From: Bolinopsis microptera
Lineage: Eukaryota; Ctenophora; Tentaculata; Lobata; Bolinopsidae
Assembly (NCBI RefSeq): GCF_026151205.1
Contig: NC_087073.1
Location: 20,302,837-20,366,836 of the forward strand
Length of the DNA stretch: 64,000 nt
Direction of reading: 5' to 3'
This document shows, in pieces, positions 14,318 to 25,300 of this stretch. Under the pieces are notes generated by a model that ran no database searches, was not told where the DNA came from, and saw nothing but the letters and a program-made list of their open reading frames with translations. How positions within the stretch are numbered: the stretch's first letter is position 1; the number at the start of each line of letters is the position of its first letter. The position numbers and the translations under genes are program-made.

Positions 14318-15512
14318 TGAGTGAGATGTTATTCAGTAGCATGTTGAGTGAGATGTTATTCAGTGGCATGTTGAGTGAGATGTTATTCAGTGACATGTTG
14401 AGTGAGATGTTATTCAGTGGCATGTTGAGTGAGATGTTATTCAGTGGCATGTTGAGTGAGATTTTATTTAGTGGCATGTTGAGTGAGATGTTATTCAGTG
14501 GCATGTTGAGTGAGATGTTATTCAGTGACATGTTGAGTGAGATGTTATTCAGTGGCATGTTGAGTGAGATGTTATTCAGTGGCATGTTGAGTGAGATTTT
14601 ATTTAGTGGCATGTTGAGTGAGATGTTATTCAGTGACATGTTGAGTGAGATGTTATTCAGTGGCATGTTAAGTGAGATGTTATTCAGTGGCATGTTGAGT
14701 GAGATGTTATTCAGTGGCATGTTGAGTGAGATTTTATTCAGTGGCATGTTGAGTGAGATGTTATTCAGTCATTCAGTGGCATGTTGAGTGAGATGTTATT
14801 CAGTGGCATGTTGAGTGAGATGTTATTCAGTGGCATGTTGAGTGAGATTTTATTCAGTGGCATGTTGAGTGAGATGTTATTCAGTGACATGTTGAGTGAG
14901 ATGTTATTCAGTGGCATGTTGAGTGAGATGTTATTCAGTGGCATGTTGAGTGAGATGTTATTCAGTGGCATGTTGAGTGAGATGTTATTCAGTGGCATGT
15001 TGAGTGAGATGTTATTCAGTGGCATGTTGAGTGAGATGTTATTCAGTGGCATGTTGAGTGAGATTTTATTCAGTGGCATGTTGAGTGAGATGTTATTCAG
15101 TGGCATGTTGAGTGAGATGTTATTCAGTGACATGTTGAGTGAGATTTTATTCAGTGGCATGTTGAGTGAGATGTTATTCAGTGGCATGTTGAGTGAGATG
15201 TTATTCAGTGGCATGTTGAGTGAGATGTTATTCAGTGGCATGTTGAGTAAGATGTTATTCAGTGGCATGTTGAGTGAGATGTTATTCAGTGGCATGTTGA
15301 GTGAGATGTTATTCAGTGGCATGTTGAGTGAGATGTTATTCAGTGGCATGTTGAGTGAGATGTTATTCAGTGGCATGTTGAGTGAGATGTTATTCAGTGG
15401 CATGTTGAGTGAGATGTTATTCAGTGACATGTTGAGTGAGATTTTATTCAGTGACATGTTGAGTAAGATTTTATTCAGTGGCATGTTGAGTGAGATTTTA
15501 TTCAGTGGCATG
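14318..15512. repeat. 27-bp minisatellite, about 44 copies, with higher-order structure
   Basis: The unit is ATGTTGAGTGAGATG followed by TTATTCAGTGGC (27 bp). Units differ at a few fixed sites (GTGGC/GTGAC, GAGATG/GAGATT, GTGAG/GTAAG), and the left part repeats in blocks of five units (135 bp). An irregular partial unit at about 14769-14777 breaks the register. Since 27 is divisible by three and the unit has no stops, long frames are open on both strands; with no start context, splice sites or non-repeat flanks I treat them as artefacts. Confidence 0.95.
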
Positions 15513-17371
15513 CCTCCAGACGATCCTGTCTACTCAGTACTCTCTCTCTTTCTGTTCGAGGTCTATTAGTGAATATCAAGGTGCGGCTAGTAATAAGTTA
15601 CTAGATCTAATATTGGCTCGCACAGGGTTTCATAGAAAACGAGAACATCGTCTATTTTATGGTGTTTCATGAGATATAACATGAGATAAACAATGTGTTT
15701 CTAGCTAGTTCAAAAGTATGATATTTATCTTCATGAAGTTCTTTGTCATATCTTAAAAGTATTGGCGGAAAGCAAACTTTAGTTATTGATGCTTGAGTGT
15801 AAGAAAAATCGCTAGTTTATTCATGATAATTATCCTATTTTCGTCGATTTGTAAGCCCTACGACTGGTCCAAAAAGTAACAGTTTATTGAAAGCATGACA
15901 AGACTTTGAGATCGATGTTATATATATAAAGTCTATATTAAAGACTTTGGCTCTTGGGCTGACATATTATGCGATCTCTGTTCAGTATGGAGTGATATTG
16001 TAGACTAGTATCTATTTAAATAATACTCTACACTTTATAAATACTTGCAGGCTACAAATGTTAGTTCTGTAGTAGACTGCCAGTAGGTGAGTTTCCCTCG
16101 GTTATCAATAAATCACCATGACAACCGTTAAATAAATGATCTTCATACTAATTGAAAGACGCTTGAACTTATTTTTGGGATTTCCATATAAAAGGGTAAG
16201 GCTTACAATAACAGGGAATATTTCCTGGTTGTAATTTGGTTGGCATGGTGCGGTACACCAAAAAATTGTTGACTGCCATGAAAATTATATTGATGATTGG
16301 CAAAGAGGCGACGCGCATGTCCATATTTGTGGCGCGCAAAATACTTCTTGTATTTAAACTAGAAAATTTCAGCAGCAAGTGTAACTTTTTAGAATTTTTC
16401 CGATACCAAATAAATTGCGACAATTGAATTACGATTATACTACTACTGCATGTGGCTATATCATCAAATTATATAATCCACACAATAGAGGGTTTGCTTG
16501 CCAGTCTCCAAGACAACAAGGATGATGTTGAACCTGATCATCCTCACCTCTGATACTGGATACATATGGAGCATTGAGCACACTGCATATTATATTATAC
16601 GAATGTTAAATAAATTCCAATCCTACGCTGAATCACATCTGATAGCAAATCGACTTGTCAGCTAGTCGATCGCATCTGTCTAGTGTTAATGAAACGTGAA
16701 CCTCGAAATTGAATAATTTGACTCTTTATGACCGTATAAGTTCCGAAGTCAAGCTATATGCGAATGAATACCCTGATTAATTACTAGTGATTTGATTGGA
16801 ATTAGGGGAATCAAATCGGGGCTCTTAAACAGGGTCGCCTGGTGAAAGATCGACCACCGAGCAAATATCTTGTAGTTAGTCAAGCTAAAAACCGTAGTAA
16901 GACGTCGTTGGGGTGTCAACCAGGGATTTGTTGTACTTGTAGTTATTCATTATTCCGGAATCAGACTTATTATAAATTCTTTGGTCTGGAGATGTGAGAT
17001 GTTTCGTATCACCCTATACTGGTATAACTTTATACTAAGGCTCACATTGTCTGATTGTCTAACGCAGATGAGGAATGTCTGGTATGTCTGAGATCGCGTG
17101 ACTACTGATTGTATGTTAACCAGACACACGGTTTTCCATTACCAAGCAATCCGAACTGTGAAAGTATGACGATCTGAGCCGGGGTTTCGTGTAATGGAGC
17201 TCAATCAACGTGTGGCCCTAGGCCTGGTGACGTAGTAAGGCCCTACTTACGTAGTTAGACCCAATTACCGCCAGCACTGGCCCATGGGAACTGAAATGAG
17301 CCCACCTTATTAGACTCAATTGGACAGTCCCTGCCCCTAATTAGGATTCCGGTATCCACTTCACTTCCAGG
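15513..17371. other. Intergenic region upstream of the 17499 gene
   Basis: No gene found. Overlapping short frames on both strands at 16169-16427 have no protein family character. The last 300 bases become more GC-rich towards the TATA box at 17372, which suits a promoter region. Confidence 0.55.
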
Positions 17372-17379
17372 TATAAAGG
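17372..17379 (+). promoter_or_regulatory. TATA box for the 17499 gene
   Basis: TATAAAGG lies 127 bases before the ATG. A TCAGTC initiator-like sequence is at 17411-17416, about 40 bases downstream, somewhat further than the usual 30. The leader between them and the ATG is pyrimidine-rich and has no upstream ATG before position 17499. Confidence 0.5.
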
Positions 17380-17498
17380 AGGTACTGGGATACCAAATCA
17401 ATATTATCATTCAGTCCATTTCTATCTTTATCTGTCTCAACTACAACTCACAAATCCTACACAACTCTAACAACCCTTCTATCACATCTCCTTTAATC

Positions 17499-18224
17499 AT
17501 GAATTCGACATCTGCTCTTGACAGTAACTACTTCTACAACCAGTTGACGGAACTTGCAGCCCAACAGGATAGGAAGAGCAGGACCAGCTCCAAACATCCC
17601 TCCTCTGAGGAAACAGAATCAAACTCTCCGCGATCTGACGAGGAAGTCCTGTCCGTTCCTGACCAGAACTGCAGAGAGGTTATCAAGACGGATCATCCCT
17701 TCCTGAAGTACGCTGTGAAGCTGGGCTACGAGTTGGAGCTGGCACAAGATGCTTTATCCCGTCTAGGAGCCGCTGCTTCGACAGATTCCCTACTGAAAGC
17801 GGTGTTGTACAGCTACGCAGCCCTGAATCCTAGCAGAAGGAGCAGGAACAGCAGAAGACACTACGGCAACTATAACAACAACAACAGCAACAGAACCTAC
17901 CATAACCACCATCACAACAATCAGTACATGAGCAATGGTAAACCCTTCCCCTCCTACATGATCACCAGGGACAGTTACCAGCGGTTCAACGGCCACCACC
18001 CTGAAATCTCAGCCCTGAAATCAGCACTCAGCCAGGGACCCATCACATTCCCTCAGAACATGAACTTGAAACCCATCAGTCCACCTAACTCTCATAATAA
18101 CGGTGTTTACACATCACAGAACAACGACCCTTACGACTTGAACGTCAATGCTGCTCCCTTCCAACCCTTCGCTTACTCTCTCGAGTCATCACCCGACAGT
18201 CTGTCACTCAGTGAATTCTGTTAG
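17499..18224 (+). CDS. Intronless 241-residue protein with a UBA/CUE-like helical segment, function unknown
   Basis: An uninterrupted ATG-to-TAG frame behind a TATA box, with clearly coding-like GC content compared with its flanks. Residues about 1-55 are polar and serine-rich (SSEETESNSPRSDEE). Residues about 68-108 form a compact helical block, with LKYAVKLGYELELAQDALSR then LGAAASTDSLLKAVL. The pattern, a GY followed by a helix, LG and a second amphipathic helix, resembles the ubiquitin-binding-like three-helix domains at the N-terminus of Regnase/ZC3H12 and N4BP1-type proteins; this is a resemblance by eye only. The rest is low complexity: an Arg/Ser stretch, Asn- and His-rich runs around 123-143, and a Ser-rich C-terminus. 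No nuclease or zinc-finger domain follows, so if related to Regnase it lacks the catalytic part. An intrinsically disordered regulator is the safest description. Confidence 0.7.
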   Translation: MNSTSALDSNYFYNQLTELAAQQDRKSRTSSKHPSSEETESNSPRSDEEVLSVPDQNCREVIKTDHPFLKYAVKLGYELELAQDALSRLGAAASTDSLLKAVLYSYAALNPSRRSRNSRRHYGNYNNNNSNRTYHNHHHNNQYMSNGKPFPSYMITRDSYQRFNGHHPEISALKSALSQGPITFPQNMNLKPISPPNSHNNGVYTSQNNDPYDLNVNAAPFQPFAYSLESSPDSLSLSEFC

Positions 18225-18904
18225 ATTGAGTGAACAGTACAAATTCCCTCATTCTCACTGTATAAAATTGTATTATTATCATCCAAGCGTGTCAGCTACT
18301 GACGAAGGATTTTTGCGCTTTAGCATGTATCAGTTATTAGAGTTTCAAAAGCGCTCGTTGATATAGGGTGCATATATTTGGGTGCCATCACTATTCACTT
18401 TCCAATATTTACGAAAAGACTCTTGTGTTTATGATCCGATGTGATATACGAAATGTAAAATTATGGCTTCATTTATTGGAGCATACTGTTTTATTCAGGA
18501 ACTGAATCACTGTTTCTTAATTCCTCAACTAGGCGACAGACGCACAATTTACTCTGAAACTTAAACTGTACAAAAGTTAAATAATAGTATAATACATACC
18601 AAAAGCATCACAATATCGAAAAATAGGAAAGTGGACACTGCAAACTGTAAAAGATTCTGAATATATTTCGGTTGTCTCATTGGAACAATAATGAATAACA
18701 CTGATATTATTTCTCCTTACAGTTCACATAAAATGGAAATTTGGTTGCCCAAAATGGCGGGGGAGGGACAGTTATCTATAAAATAACATTACTGTGCCTG
18801 ACATCTTCGGGACAAAATTCTTCAAGTCGCATTATAAAAGGGTGAGAAGTTGGGGTTGTCCAATCAGCAGTTAGCTTCAGGGAAGTGTAGTAAATACAGG
18901 GTCG

Positions 18905-21338
18905 CTACATCCCGGCATTGTAAGCGTAATCAGCTTTGTTGTGCATTATCAACTTGCCGTCCACGAAGTAAAAACTGTCTGATTTTGTCTGGAAGGGATT
19001 CTGTACCATTTCTCTCACTGAAATTTGAAATGTATTAATTTTATGCCTTGATCAATCATAAGAGTATTATTGGCATGCTTCTGCGATGTGATCGGGTAAG
19101 TGTGGTCGATATACAGCCCACAGGTTAAGAATATGCAATAAGGTAGTAAATCGTAAATGCGAAAAGTTATATCAGACGATAATGTGAGTATTATGCAGAT
19201 TGCGAAGCACAAGTTCGGGTTTGTTGAGAGTGCAGCAGAGTTTTTACAGTGCAGCTAGATCACATCGATAAGATTCCACATGGCGCGGCGCGCAATAAGT
19301 TTGATATATTAAATAACTAGAGTGGCCGCGCGGGTCACGTGACCGCGCGCCTTTATTTCGCCGGGTTTGAGAAGACCCTTTTGAGCCTTGTGCAAACGTA
19401 GCATTGCCAACTCCAACTGTCACACCATAATTCGATTAAGTACCGATAGTCACGTCTTCTATAAATTATGAACTTATGATCAATGATAATGATACAGAAA
19501 TCCCGCATTTATTCTATTCTAGAATGATCTGAAAACACATACTGAGCTCTTGAGATAGGGCAGGTAAGTCGTAAATATGTTCGCAGGTATTTAAGCTACT
19601 CGGCATACAGAAACCGAAGTCGAAGTCAAAGCTTTTTATCACTTGATCTTTGAAGTAATGCCTCTCCACCATTCTGAAGCTGTTTACAGGTTTGTCTCCA
19701 ATAGTGAACTCCACCCTGGTAAAATGAGCTGTAAGTATATTAAAGTGAGATTAAGGACAAATGTGGCGACCTGTTACTTTATTAGTGCCCTTCTGTCACC
19801 CATAGCAACGTAATTCAAAGGACTATTAAGTAGTCAGTAGGTGATAATTCTTTTCATACTAAAGATCGGTTAATCGCCCATAATTAGCGACTCAATTATC
19901 AACAATGTGTGATACTACAATGTTCACAGTTCAGCTTATTATTAGATTAAAGTTATCACTCACGTTGCACCAATCTGTTTCAACTTTAAAAACTCGGGAG
20001 GAAACTCGTATCTGACGTATCTGCCGGCGTTAGGATCAGAAGAAAGTGACATCTCACTCGCTCCCTCGGGTTTAGCGATCTCGAACAAGACCCCTCCCGA
20101 CTCCATGTCACGGATCTTGAACTTGGTGAAGTCTATCTTGTAGGCGTTAGCAGTGATAGGGCACAGGTAGTCTGGAGGAAGTTCCGTGTTAGAATGTGTT
20201 ATTAGTCAGTTCTGACTATTAGGAGTGAATCTATGAAAACTGTAGTAAATGTACGACAAGAATAATATATCCTAGACAGGAACCGCTTATAAAGGAATTC
20301 AATCTTTAAATGTTCTCCGTTGTAACGGCGTAAAAGCTATTTAAGGGCACATCACCAAAACCGTTTATGATTTGGCCGGGGATATGACCTCGGGAAATAT
20401 CCGGCCAAATCATAAACGGTTTTGGTGTATGTCCCCTTAAATGCTTGCGGTGTTCATTGTTCAGTCGATAAATGGTGCACCATCTATCCGCTTTCTACTT
20501 TATAACCAGTTATTTCAGGGCTACATAAATGGTATGATTATTTCAACAGATCATATTGTTTGGTGAATATTTCAGAGTTCGCGCAAAATTTACACCTGTA
20601 GTATAGGTCATTAATAGGTCATTAATCAGCAACTCAACAAAAAACAAAGATTTAACTTCAGCTCACCATCTGTGATCCGGCCTAACTTTAAGATGTCGTC
20701 CACAGTAACCGAATCTTTAGCTCGCAGTTTCTTCTCATATTCAGCCTGATCCAGAACCTTCTCTGATTCTGCTTTTTTGGCTTTCCTCGCCAGGAATCCT
20801 CCTTTCTTCTTGTCTGTGGAGGCTGGGGTGTGGAGCGTGTTTTTACCAGGTAATTGGTTAATTAATTGATTAATATTAATGTTCAATTAATTATCTTTGG
20901 AGTGCCTTATAGTCAACATTACTATATTAGTATAGACCATGTAATTTAATGGGTGGAATCGCACATAATTACTTCATCGAGCAAGATAAGGAGCCACCCC
21001 ATAAACCCGTATATCGCATATGAACAAAATTACACGATAACTTGGCGACGATAGAGGTTGACATTTAGTGAAAGCGTAAGACCTTCAGCTGGTACAGTTA
21101 AAATACTATGATATTGCGGATAAGATTCGCTCAGCAGATTGCCACACGTACTGTAGATCGACACGTACTAAACTGTAAAGTCCCTCATATTGTGCTCAAC
21201 TACTTGGACTGTAGACGTGAAGTTTGAGACAAATGTGATTGAACTTTAGGTGTTGAACTACGTGAATCAACAAATTCGTTACAATTTCCTTATATTATTA
21301 TTAATTATAATTAATTATTAGTAATTACCTGTACTCAT
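18905..21338 (-). CDS. UNC119: UNC119 lipid-binding chaperone, complete five-exon gene
   Basis: Exons in transcript order are 21338-21329, 20822-20667, 20171-19964, 19715-19543 and 19017-18905. All borders are AG/GT, the phases fit, and the sum is 660 bases (219 residues plus stop), close to vertebrate UNC119 but with a shorter N-terminus. The first exon encodes only MST and one further base. Exon 2 is lysine-rich and ends [11 protein letters not shown]. Exon 3 has [20 protein letters not shown] and [13 protein letters not shown]. Exon 4 has [16 protein letters not shown] and [20 protein letters not shown], and exon 5 [19 protein letters not shown]. These are hallmark strings of the UNC119/PDE6D beta-sandwich; the FRMVERHYF block and lysine-rich N-terminus favour UNC119 over PDE6D. 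Known of the family: it extracts N-myristoylated proteins from membranes and hands them over to ARL3 in cilia. An intronic foldback element lies at 20341-20440. Confidence 0.95.
19334..19343. promoter_or_regulatory. Palindromic GTCACGTGAC (CLEAR-type E-box) in a GC-rich island
   Basis: A perfect 10-bp palindrome matching the CLEAR motif bound by TFEB/MiT factors (also a USF-type E-box). It sits in a short CGCG-rich patch (about 19277-19352) inside UNC119 intron 4, in otherwise AT-rich sequence. The match is seen in the sequence; the function is inference. Confidence 0.3.
20341..20440. repeat. 100-bp foldback element (near-perfect hairpin) bordered by TTAA
   Basis: Two arms of about 45 bp are inverted copies of each other (left arm contains ACCAAAACCGTTTATGATTT, right arm its complement) around a loop of about ten bases. 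Both ends are TTAAGGG / CCCCTTAA. The arms differ by about three changes. A MITE or foldback element is likely; TTAA at both ends recalls piggyBac target sites but also belongs to the palindrome itself. It lies in UNC119 intron 2. Confidence 0.7.
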
Positions 21339-22364
21339 AACATTCACTTCTTGGCTAAAGAAGATAGATTTGGTTAGCTGCGTTGCTATTAGTAACAATG
21401 AAACAATAATAAAAAACAACACAATTGATAACAGTACAAGGTCAGAGTAAACGAGCACTGCGAATTGCGATATAACCAGTGTTAATAATAAAAGGGATGA
21501 GTAGCAAACCAGCTCTCAGCTTATCAACCACAAACAAAGGAATAATGTGAGAGCACCTCTCTTTTTATTTCCTTTTATATGTCAGTATAATTAGTATTTT
21601 CAAACTAGCACTTATGTCTTGATCATAAGCTTTCACTACGTCACCGAGATCAATGTGGTAGAAAAGTATTTGTTGACAAGGCATAATCACCGAGAAAATA
21701 TCGCTACCTTACGTCATCACTATCGTATAAACGAGTATTTCAATGAGATCATCTTTCAAAACAGGAATATTTGGACAGTTTTTAATAAATCTTCATAGTT
21801 CATACAACAACATCGAAAACCGGAATCTGGAGAAAAGTGTATAAAACAACCAGAAGTAATACAAACTTTCCTAATTTCTACGTAGAAATGGTTCAACGTA
21901 CATTACAAAATTTGTAACCACAACAAGGAGTCGCGACCTTAAAAGCCAGCAATGCTTATAAATGAGTTAACTTTCAAGGAAAGAAAGGTATTAAGACTGT
22001 GCTCAACGCCTATTAAGCCATTAGCTGTACCTAGTGTACAAAATGTACGTACAAAGAAGCAAGACTAAACGTAAACTCAATTATTTAACTCTCTCGGTCC
22101 AGTGAAATGGTTACAAATGCTTTTGATGACGTCCTAACATTTTAAAAGCAAGCACGAATTTAATAAACTATAATCTAAAAAGCAATCACATAAGATATTC
22201 ATAAATATTTTAGATTCTAGGTAACACCAAATTACTAAAAACACAAAACCTTTGTACATCCTAGAACGATAGTAAACATAAAGTATAACTATAATTTTAA
22301 TAATTATCATAAATTAAGAAATTAAGCGAATCACAAACTGAAAGGTCACGGGTCATGTATTGCT
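21339..22364. other. Spacer between UNC119 (start) and IVD (stop)
   Basis: This contains the UNC119 promoter and 5' UTR and the IVD 3' UTR, in tail-to-head order on the minus strand. The sequence is AT-rich and no additional gene is visible. The UNC119 start exon is only ten coding bases, so the 5' UTR probably continues leftward of its ATG into this region. Confidence 0.5.
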
Positions 22365-25300
22365 CTATTTATTTTCTTGATGTAAAGCACGTCCGATGAT
22401 TATTTTCCTAACTTCCGTTGTCCCTGCGCCTATTTCAAACAATTTGGCGTCCCGCAGGAATCTACCCGTTGGATAGTCGTTAATGTAGCCGTTACCACCA
22501 AGAATCTGAATAGCATGCAAGGCACATTTTGTAGCCATCTCCGCTGTGAAGTATATCAGTGCAGCGCAGTCCTTGCCGGCAAAGTGCCCCTTGTCAGCAG
22601 CCCTGGCTGCCGCATAAGTGTAGTTCCGAGACACACCCAGGTATGTGTAGATCTGAGCAACTAAATCCTGATAATTGAGAGTTGGGTTATTTTTAGCTTT
22701 CTAAATCCTGAATATTGGGAGTTGGGATTGTGTCCAACTTTCTAAATTTAGAACCCGTGGTGAAAGTTGCTCCAGAGTAGCCGATGCTAATAATTGGAAC
22801 ATAGTTTTACGAACATGATCTGACCCGTGGCCGTGTCCAGTGACAGTTTTGGGAATGATGACCTTTTTCTTTGACAGAATACCTATACCGTTCATCGGAT
22901 AGAAAAATAAATTCAAAATTGGCTTTAATTTTGGGGAAGAATAATCTGCCCTTAATAACATTTGACAACTTGAACACTGAATAGTTCAAATCATTTTTTC
23001 GCCTTAAAGCTCAGGTTTTAACTGCTCGACAATTTAAAATATTCTCAGAAATGCGGATGGATTGTTACTTTAAAAATTGAAAAATTTCTTAATTAACCAG
23101 AAATTATGAACTTCAAAAATCACATGGCACGATTGGCATTTAGCAGTTCACGTCAATTTCACGCCTTAAAAACTTAAGGATCACCAGTAACATAATTTAA
23201 GGAATTCTCATACATGGCCATGGAATAGTATAAATGATAAAAACGGTTATCATATAAAAGGAAGAATGACTTAGTAAATCACATATGAACGGTTTAAAAA
23301 AAAATTTAAAGATAACATTTTGCTGGCACCGTTTGAGATTGAAGGCTTTATTAATAACAAAACCTCACCTGAACAAGCTGATATGTGATGATTGGTTCAC
23401 CCCACGTCTTCCTGGTGATAGCATAGGGTACAGAGACATCAAGACAGCTCTGCATCAGCCCCACTGGTCCTGCTGCTAAGACTAACCTCTCCAGATCCAG
23501 TCCACTCATCAACACGTACACTCCTTCGGGGGTATTGTCAAGTGATTAAGTGTGAGAAACACGTACACTCCTTCGGGGGTATTGTCACGTGATTAAGTGT
23601 GAGGAACACGTACACTCCTTCGGGGGTATTGTTACGTGATTAAGTGTGAGGAACACGTACACTCCTTCGGGGGTATTGTCACGTGATTAAGTGTGAGGAA
23701 CGCGTACACTCCTTCGGGGGTATTGTCAAGTGATTAAGTGTGAGGAACACGTACACTCCTTCGGGGGTATTGTCAAGTGATTAAGTGTGAGGAACACGTA
23801 CACTCCTTCGGGGGTATTGTCAAGTGATTAAGTGTGAGGAACACGTACACTCCTTCGGGGGTATTGTCACGTGATTAAGTGTGAGGAACGCGTACACTCC
23901 TTCGGGGGTATTGTCAAGTGATTAAGTGTGAGAAACACGTACACTCCTTCGGGGGTATTGTCAAGTGATTAAGTGTGAGGAACACGTACACTCCTTCGGG
24001 GGTATTGTCAAGTGATTAGGTGTGAGGAACACGTACACTCCTTCGGGGGTATTGTCACGTGATTAAGTGTGAGGAACGCGTACACTCCTTCGGGGGTATT
24101 GTCAAGTGATTAAGTGTGAGGAACACGTACACTCCTTCGGGGGTATTGTCAAGTGATTAAGTGTGAGGAACACGTACACTCCTTCGGGGGTATTGTCAAG
24201 TGATTATGTTGGCCTCTCGGACCAACAAGACTCTTTAATTATAGGTGGTTCTTTGCTAAAGTTCCGTTCATTTGGCTGAATTTGTCGAATCCATTTCTCT
24301 TGAGAACTCAAAGTTTTAGTATACCTCTAAGTCAAATTTATTTTACGGATTGAAACAGTTAATTGAATTAACCCGTAAAACTCAGCTACAGTGACTTGGG
24401 TCATTAGTCCAGTGAAACTTTCAAAATATAAAACACCGATAACGGGTCTACTCAAATGATCCAGGGTGTTGGTCATTAGTCCGGAAAAACTTTCAAAATA
24501 TACGGACCTTCAAATGAGCTAGGGTACATAGTTCCGTGTTGATTAGTTTCAATTGAGCATTAACGAGACCACGCATCGGCGATCTAGAAGCCGTGTTTCG
24601 ATGCGTCCTAAGGGGAACAACACTGCCCGACTATATCTGAATTTTAGTTGCGATAGCAACAAGTTACAATTCGACGTAGCTCTCAAATAAGCTACAAGTT
24701 CAATTCAAATCGGAAATATAAAAAGACTCTCAATATATGAACCTTATCTCCGAAGGTATCTACTTAATGAATTAATGGAAGTATTATTATATTTGAAGGC
24801 TTATTATACGACTCTATCAATTGTGTTCAAGTAACCATAAATTGAGACTGATTAAAAGCTCTAAAATCTAAAATATAAAATATAAATAAACCACAACGGC
24901 AGTAGCCAAAACTGGTGCCCTCCTGGTTCGAATTGACGATCTCTTCATATCAAGCTTCAATTACTGAAACATCAAACTTCAATCATTGAAACATCAAGTT
25001 CAATAAAATGGCTGAACTGGACAATGCAAAGAAGGAAATAGACAATTTGAAGAAGCAGCTACATGAAATAAATGATAAAAATGAGGATCTGAAGACATAT
25101 GCCGACAAACTTAAAAATACAGTCAAAGACACTGCAAAGAAGAACGAAGATTTGAAGAAATATGCAGACGATTTATCGGACCGAAATAATAAATATGCTC
25201 GAGACTAATCAGAAGCTAGATAATGAATATAGAAGAATGCAACATGAATTGGACAAACGAACTCAGCTTAAAGAACAGGAAATGGATAAAGCCTATCTTG

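Noticed and set aside
14214-15569. Long repeat proteins on both strands
   Set aside because: The 27-bp minisatellite has no stop on either strand; frames break only where the register slips.
16169-16427. Overlapping frames on both strands
   Set aside because: Neither has family resemblance, splice context or coding-like composition.
23511-24206. Possible CRISPR array (regular 47-bp repeats)
   Set aside because: Units are contiguous with no unique spacers, in a eukaryotic intron.
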